Positions 45,107-48,272 of a DNA stretch of 48,272 nucleotides are shown here, one piece after another. Numbering within the stretch: the first letter of the stretch is position 1; each line of letters starts with the position of its first letter. The position numbers and the translations under genes were made by a program. Source of the DNA: Litchfieldia salsa (GTDB taxonomy: Bacteria; Bacillota; Bacilli; Bacillales; Bacillaceae_L); NCBI RefSeq assembly GCF_900104555.1, contig NZ_FNJU01000004.1, positions 216,471-264,742 of the forward strand. Direction: 5' to 3'. A model generated the notes under the pieces. It was not told the origin of the DNA, ran no database searches, and was given only the letters and a program-made list of their open reading frames with translations.

Positions 45107-45152
45107 GGGCGTAGTTGAACTCCACTTTAGGTGAGTGGAATCAACTACGCCC
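45107..45152 (-). terminator. Large hairpin after yusZ-like gene
   Basis: A perfect 12-bp stem GGGCGTAGTTGA / TCAACTACGCCC has an additional inner 6-bp stem. It lies downstream of the SDR gene. The T tract is weak, so it may be terminator or mRNA-stabilising structure. Confidence 0.65.
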
Positions 45153-45180
45153 AATATAGCATGTTAAGTCTCTTACACTA

Positions 45181-46023
45181 CTACTTTAATTGCTTTAAGA
45201 CTAACTTCTCCCATACACTCCATGGCAGTAGATTTTTAAGAAACATTGTCACCCCCACAGATTTCCCTACTGGGTAACGTAACTTAGTTTTGTTTTTCCT
45301 TGCAATGGTAACGATGAGGTTTGCTACCTCATTTGGATCTCCATAGTTTTTCATATTCTTATTCAAATGGTCCTCTATTTTAACCATTGTTTGAAAATAG
45401 GGAGATTTAGTAGAACGAGATTTCTCTGTTACTTTTTTACCACTGGTCCAAATATTCGTTTGATAGGAGCCGGGTTCGACTAAAACAACATCAATGCCAA
45501 AAGCTTTTAACTCGATTCGAAGCGATTCACTCCAGCCCTCTAGTGCATGTTTTGAGGATGTATATGGAGATAAACCTGGGAAACTTATTCTCCCGCTTAT
45601 ACTGCTCACATTAATAATCTTACCTCTGCCACGAGTTCTCATAATTGGTAAAATAGCTTGAGTAACTGAAATGACTCCAAAAACATTTGTCTCGAACTGT
45701 TTTCGATATTCAGTAATTGGAATTTCCTCAACAAAACCAGCTCCGGCATATCCTGCATTGTTTACCAAAACATCGATTTGTCCAATGGAATTCACCAAAT
45801 TCTTTATTTGGTGGATTGAATCTTCTGATGTCACATCAAGCTGATGTACTTGAATTTTTTCATATACACCCAATTCCTTCGCCATGGTCATTAATTGACC
45901 AGATCTATTTAAATCTCTCATCGTAGCAATAACTAAATATCCTGCTTTCGCTAAAGCAATTGAAGTTAGTAATCCAAAGCCACTTGATGTGCCTGTAACT
46001 AATGCAACCTGTTGATTCTCCAA
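45181..46023 (-). CDS. Short-chain dehydrogenase/reductase (YusZ-like)
   Basis: 280 aa, classical SDR. TGTSSGFG cofactor motif, NNAGYAG, catalytic Ser in INVSSISG, YTSSK, and a long C-terminal extension (LRYPVGKSVGVTMFLKNLLPWSVWEKLV) as in B. subtilis YusZ (also 280 aa). The substrate is unknown; retinol/steroid-type SDRs are the nearest functional group. The start is TTG with GAGGAGGG. Upstream is repeat copy G. It is not obviously linked to the Zur genes. Confidence 0.87.
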   Translation of the reverse strand: MENQQVALVTGTSSGFGLLTSIALAKAGYLVIATMRDLNRSGQLMTMAKELGVYEKIQVHQLDVTSEDSIHQIKNLVNSIGQIDVLVNNAGYAGAGFVEEIPITEYRKQFETNVFGVISVTQAILPIMRTRGRGKIINVSSISGRISFPGLSPYTSSKHALEGWSESLRIELKAFGIDVVLVEPGSYQTNIWTSGKKVTEKSRSTKSPYFQTMVKIEDHLNKNMKNYGDPNEVANLIVTIARKNKTKLRYPVGKSVGVTMFLKNLLPWSVWEKLVLKQLK

Positions 46024-46057
46024 CTTTATCCCTCCTCACTAGATTGGTGATCATTTT

Positions 46058-46263
46058 AGGCTGTTTCCGTATATATTATTGCTTTCAAAACCGCAGGATG
46101 AATACACTCCGCGTCCGGCGGGTGACCATTGAGCCTCCTCGTCGCTGACGCTCCTGTGGGGTCTCACTTTGGCCACTGGTCCCGCAGGAGTCTCCGTGTA
46201 TTCATCCTACTTATAATTATCGTTTCAATTATGTCTAAAACAACAAACTATGAGAAACAGCCT
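46058..46263 (+). repeat. Long-palindrome repeat, copy G (full extended form)
   Basis: The clearest full-length example, 206 bp with terminal inverted repeats AGGCTGTTT and AAACAGCCT. The core is 46093-46210. Its outer arms read GCAGGATGAA and TTCATCCTAC. The C-to-A change in one arm is matched by G-to-T in the other, so base pairing is kept. It fills most of the 347-nt gap between the SDR and PQQ-type genes. Confidence 0.85.
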
Positions 46264-46370
46264 AATTTTAAAATGGCTAGCAACTTGTTTCAAAAAATAG
46301 CATGATTCGTTGTTTCAACATGATTAAACAGGTGTAAAATAGAAAACAGGAAATGGAAAGGAGAATACAT

Positions 46371-47438
46371 ATGCAGAAGTTCGTTATTTTAATAGTACTA
46401 GTGATGACAATAACAGCCTGTTCAACGAAAGACAATGAATCTACTAACCCAACTACTGATCATCTCGAAACGATTGCAGTCCCCGCTGAATCACTTGCAA
46501 AAAATCTAGACATCCCATGGATGATTACCAAACAGGAAAATACATTTTATATTAGTCAACGAGAAGGTAAAATCATAGAAATAGATTTGGATTCCCCGAC
46601 CAAAAACATTCATACTCTTTCCCTGACTAAGGATGTATTACATGAAGGAGAAGGAGGATTACTCGGTTTCTTGCTTGCTCCTAATTTTGTAGCCACTCAG
46701 CAAGCCTACGCCTACCATACTTATCAACAAGATGGTACCATTCAAAACAGAATTGTTCTCCTTCATAAACAGGATGAAGCATGGGTGGAAGTGAAGGAAC
46801 TACTAGGAGGCATTCCAGGTGCCGCTATTCATAATGGTGGCCGAATGAAGATTGGGCCTGATGGTATGCTTTATGTAACAACAGGAGATGCTGCAAACCC
46901 AGACCTTTCACAAGACAAGAATAGTTTAGCTGGAAAAATTCTTAGGTTAACATTAGATGGACAAGTTCCAGAAGATAACCCATTCAGTCAATCCTATGTT
47001 TATTCCTTTGGACATCGAAACCCTCAAGGCTTAGCTTGGGATGATAAAGGAAATTTTTATAGTAGTGAACATGGTCAAAGTGCCCATGATGAAATCAATT
47101 TAATTGAGCCTGGTCAGAACTATGGCTGGCCGATTATTCAGGGAGATGAAGAAGAAAACGGGATGGTCAAACCTATTTTTCATACAGGAGAAACAACTTG
47201 GGCACCTTCTGGAATAGACTATTATAATGAGAAATTATACATTGCAACCTTAAGAGATTCGCGGATCCGTAGCTTTGATCTTGAAAGCAAATCAGTAGAC
47301 ACTCTTCATGAGAATAGTGGTAGAATGCGTGATATTTACATTGAAGATACTAACCTTTATACGATCACGAGTAATCGAGATGGACGCGGAAATCCAAGTG
47401 AAGATGATGATCAATTGTTAAGGATACAACTAAATTAA
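46371..47438 (+). CDS. PQQ-dependent sugar dehydrogenase-type lipoprotein (YliI/Asd-like)
   Basis: 355 aa. Lipobox TITAC (Cys17) anchors it outside the membrane. The rest is a six-bladed GSDH beta-propeller: LDIPWMITKQ, EGEGGLLGFLLAPNF, IHNGGRMKIGPDGMLYVTTGDA, YSFGHRNPQGLAWD and GQNYGWPII. The family oxidises aldose sugars with PQQ, but Bacillus generally does not make PQQ, so the cofactor would be external or the activity different. ATG 46371 has AAAGGAG; an ATG 18 nt earlier includes the binding site. Converges with mpg. Confidence 0.9.
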   Translation: MQKFVILIVLVMTITACSTKDNESTNPTTDHLETIAVPAESLAKNLDIPWMITKQENTFYISQREGKIIEIDLDSPTKNIHTLSLTKDVLHEGEGGLLGFLLAPNFVATQQAYAYHTYQQDGTIQNRIVLLHKQDEAWVEVKELLGGIPGAAIHNGGRMKIGPDGMLYVTTGDAANPDLSQDKNSLAGKILRLTLDGQVPEDNPFSQSYVYSFGHRNPQGLAWDDKGNFYSSEHGQSAHDEINLIEPGQNYGWPIIQGDEEENGMVKPIFHTGETTWAPSGIDYYNEKLYIATLRDSRIRSFDLESKSVDTLHENSGRMRDIYIEDTNLYTITSNRDGRGNPSEDDDQLLRIQLN

Positions 47439-47445
47439 CGTTTGA

Positions 47446-47477
47446 AAAGTGCCAGATATTCAGTTACCTGGCACTTT
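47446..47477. terminator. Bidirectional terminator between sugar dehydrogenase and mpg
   Basis: A 10-bp stem AAAGTGCCAG / CTGGCACTTT has a 12-nt loop. It reaches into the last codon/stop region of mpg, with a T-rich tail on the plus strand. Confidence 0.85.
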
Positions 47478-48090
47478 ACATTTTTTTAAACTTATTAGAT
47501 CTTATTCGAGAAACATATGGATTATCAGCAATCCAAAATCTCCAAGGATAATCTTTTGCTTCCCCACTATTATCTATACCAATTCTTGGACCACTTTCAA
47601 TTTCTTTATACTCTTTTCCCTCTGCTATATATAAAGGTGGCTCAAAAATTGGCTTTCCATAGTCTTCTTTTACAATTCCTAGTGCCTTCGTTAATTTTCC
47701 TGGTCCGCTTGTTAATTCTTGCTTTTTCTTATTCAACCCCCGGCGCTCATACATTTGTTCAATCCCTAAAATCGGCTCAACCGCTCTTATTAACACAGCC
47801 TCTGGTTTTCCTACTTCTCCACTAACAACATTGACTAAGCAATGTGTATGCATCGCATATGTATAAACGAAACCCGCAGGACCAAACATGACTTCTGTTC
47901 TTTGCGTTCTCCGGTTCCCAAAACTATGGGCTGCCTGATCCTCTGGACCCATATATGCCTCTGTCTCAACAATGATTCCAGCTGCTACACCCGTTTCCGA
48001 CTCCTTCACAAGCACCTTGCCTAATAAAGATGGCGCTAATTCAAGTGTCGGTTGATGAAAAAATGTGAGGTCTAGTGGTTTAAATGTCAT
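47476..48090 (-). CDS. 3-methyladenine DNA glycosylase (AAG/MPG family)
   Basis: 204 aa. Removes alkylated and deaminated purines in base excision repair. VETEAYMGPEDQAAHSFGNRRTQR carries the catalytic Glu44, Tyr46 and the active-site His; MFGPAGFVYTYAMHTHCLVNVV and TSGPGKLTKALGI are the standard AAG motifs. Slightly longer than B. subtilis YxlJ (196 aa), the likely counterpart. GAGGTGATCT precedes the ATG. Tandem 52-nt repeats lie just upstream. Confidence 0.95.
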   Translation of the reverse strand: MTFKPLDLTFFHQPTLELAPSLLGKVLVKESETGVAAGIIVETEAYMGPEDQAAHSFGNRRTQRTEVMFGPAGFVYTYAMHTHCLVNVVSGEVGKPEAVLIRAVEPILGIEQMYERRGLNKKKQELTSGPGKLTKALGIVKEDYGKPIFEPPLYIAEGKEYKEIESGPRIGIDNSGEAKDYPWRFWIADNPYVSRIRSNKFKKM

Positions 48091-48128
48091 AAGATCACCT
48101 CATTTGATTGATAAAGATATCTTTTATT

Positions 48129-48272
48129 AGACAAAACGCTTTGCTCGGGACGTGAGTCCTGTCTATTAGAGGCCTTCTATCGGACAAAACTCTTCGCTCG
48201 GAACGGCAGTTTATCCATTAGAGGCCTTCTATCGGACAAAACTCTCAGCTTGGAACAGCAGTTTGTCCATTA
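48129..48272. repeat. 52-nt tandem palindromic repeat at the right edge
   Basis: GACAAA motifs recur at 48130, 48183 and 48235 (53- and 52-nt spacing). The palindromic junction is TTAGAGGCCTTCTATCGGAC followed by AAA. Same period and core as the left-edge array; the array continues beyond the window. Confidence 0.8.

Overview
The window is a low-GC chromosomal segment of a Bacillaceae bacterium, close to Bacillus, Metabacillus or Cytobacillus. The evidence is strong AAGGAGG-type ribosome binding sites, TTG/GTG starts, a THI-box riboswitch, and many proteins that look like B. subtilis ones (PurU, YwjA, PepT, YoxD, ThiW, PucR/PucF/PucG, YxiO, YusZ, YxlJ). No rRNA, tRNA, transposase, prophage or CRISPR array was seen. 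Identifications come from reading protein motifs; no database search was run.

Region 1 (1-9.1 kb): a nitrilase-fold amidohydrolase with an adjacent GNAT acyltransferase, an HxlR regulator, a chemoreceptor, a PAS-GGDEF diguanylate cyclase, a full-length glutaminyl-tRNA synthetase (unusual for a Bacillus relative), and an MBL hydrolase with a TetR/WHG repressor. Region 2 (9.3-23 kb): a two-gene ThrE-type exporter, a small Tyr/Pro-rich protein, the ABC exporter YwjA, PurU, ThiW under a TPP riboswitch, a DUF1287 protein, a DUF3231 protein, PepT, YoxD, an MMPL exporter with its TetR repressor (two identical operators), and a STAS-like protein.

Region 3 (23.1-35.7 kb) is a purine/ureide catabolic island. 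It holds 5-hydroxyisourate hydrolase, OHCU decarboxylase, the PucR activator, the divergent allantoate amidohydrolase and ureidoglycine-glyoxylate aminotransferase pair, an amidase-signature enzyme, an NMT1/SsuA-type ABC importer, an 8-oxoguanine deaminase-like amidohydrolase and an AEC permease. Uricase, allantoinase and xanthine dehydrogenase are not here. After an Atg22/UMF1-type MFS protein comes Region 4 (37.5-44.9 kb): a Nik/Cnt/Opp-type ABC importer, a CobW/YciC-type metallochaperone GTPase and an uncharacterised flavoprotein. Each of these three transcription units is preceded by a near-perfect Zur box, so the region reads as one zinc-starvation regulon. The window ends with a YusZ-like SDR, a PQQ-type sugar dehydrogenase lipoprotein and a 3-methyladenine DNA glycosylase.

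The intergenic regions carry several repeat families. Six copies of a ~120-bp long palindrome are present (up to 206 bp with terminal inverted repeats), plus a seventh, related element with different ends. Both window edges carry the same 52-nt tandem palindromic repeat. A third degenerate family lies upstream of purU. The main candidate for a little-described system is the Zur-controlled importer/CobW/flavoprotein cluster. Other notable items are the amidase within a PucG-type ureide pathway and the split nitrilase/GNAT pair.
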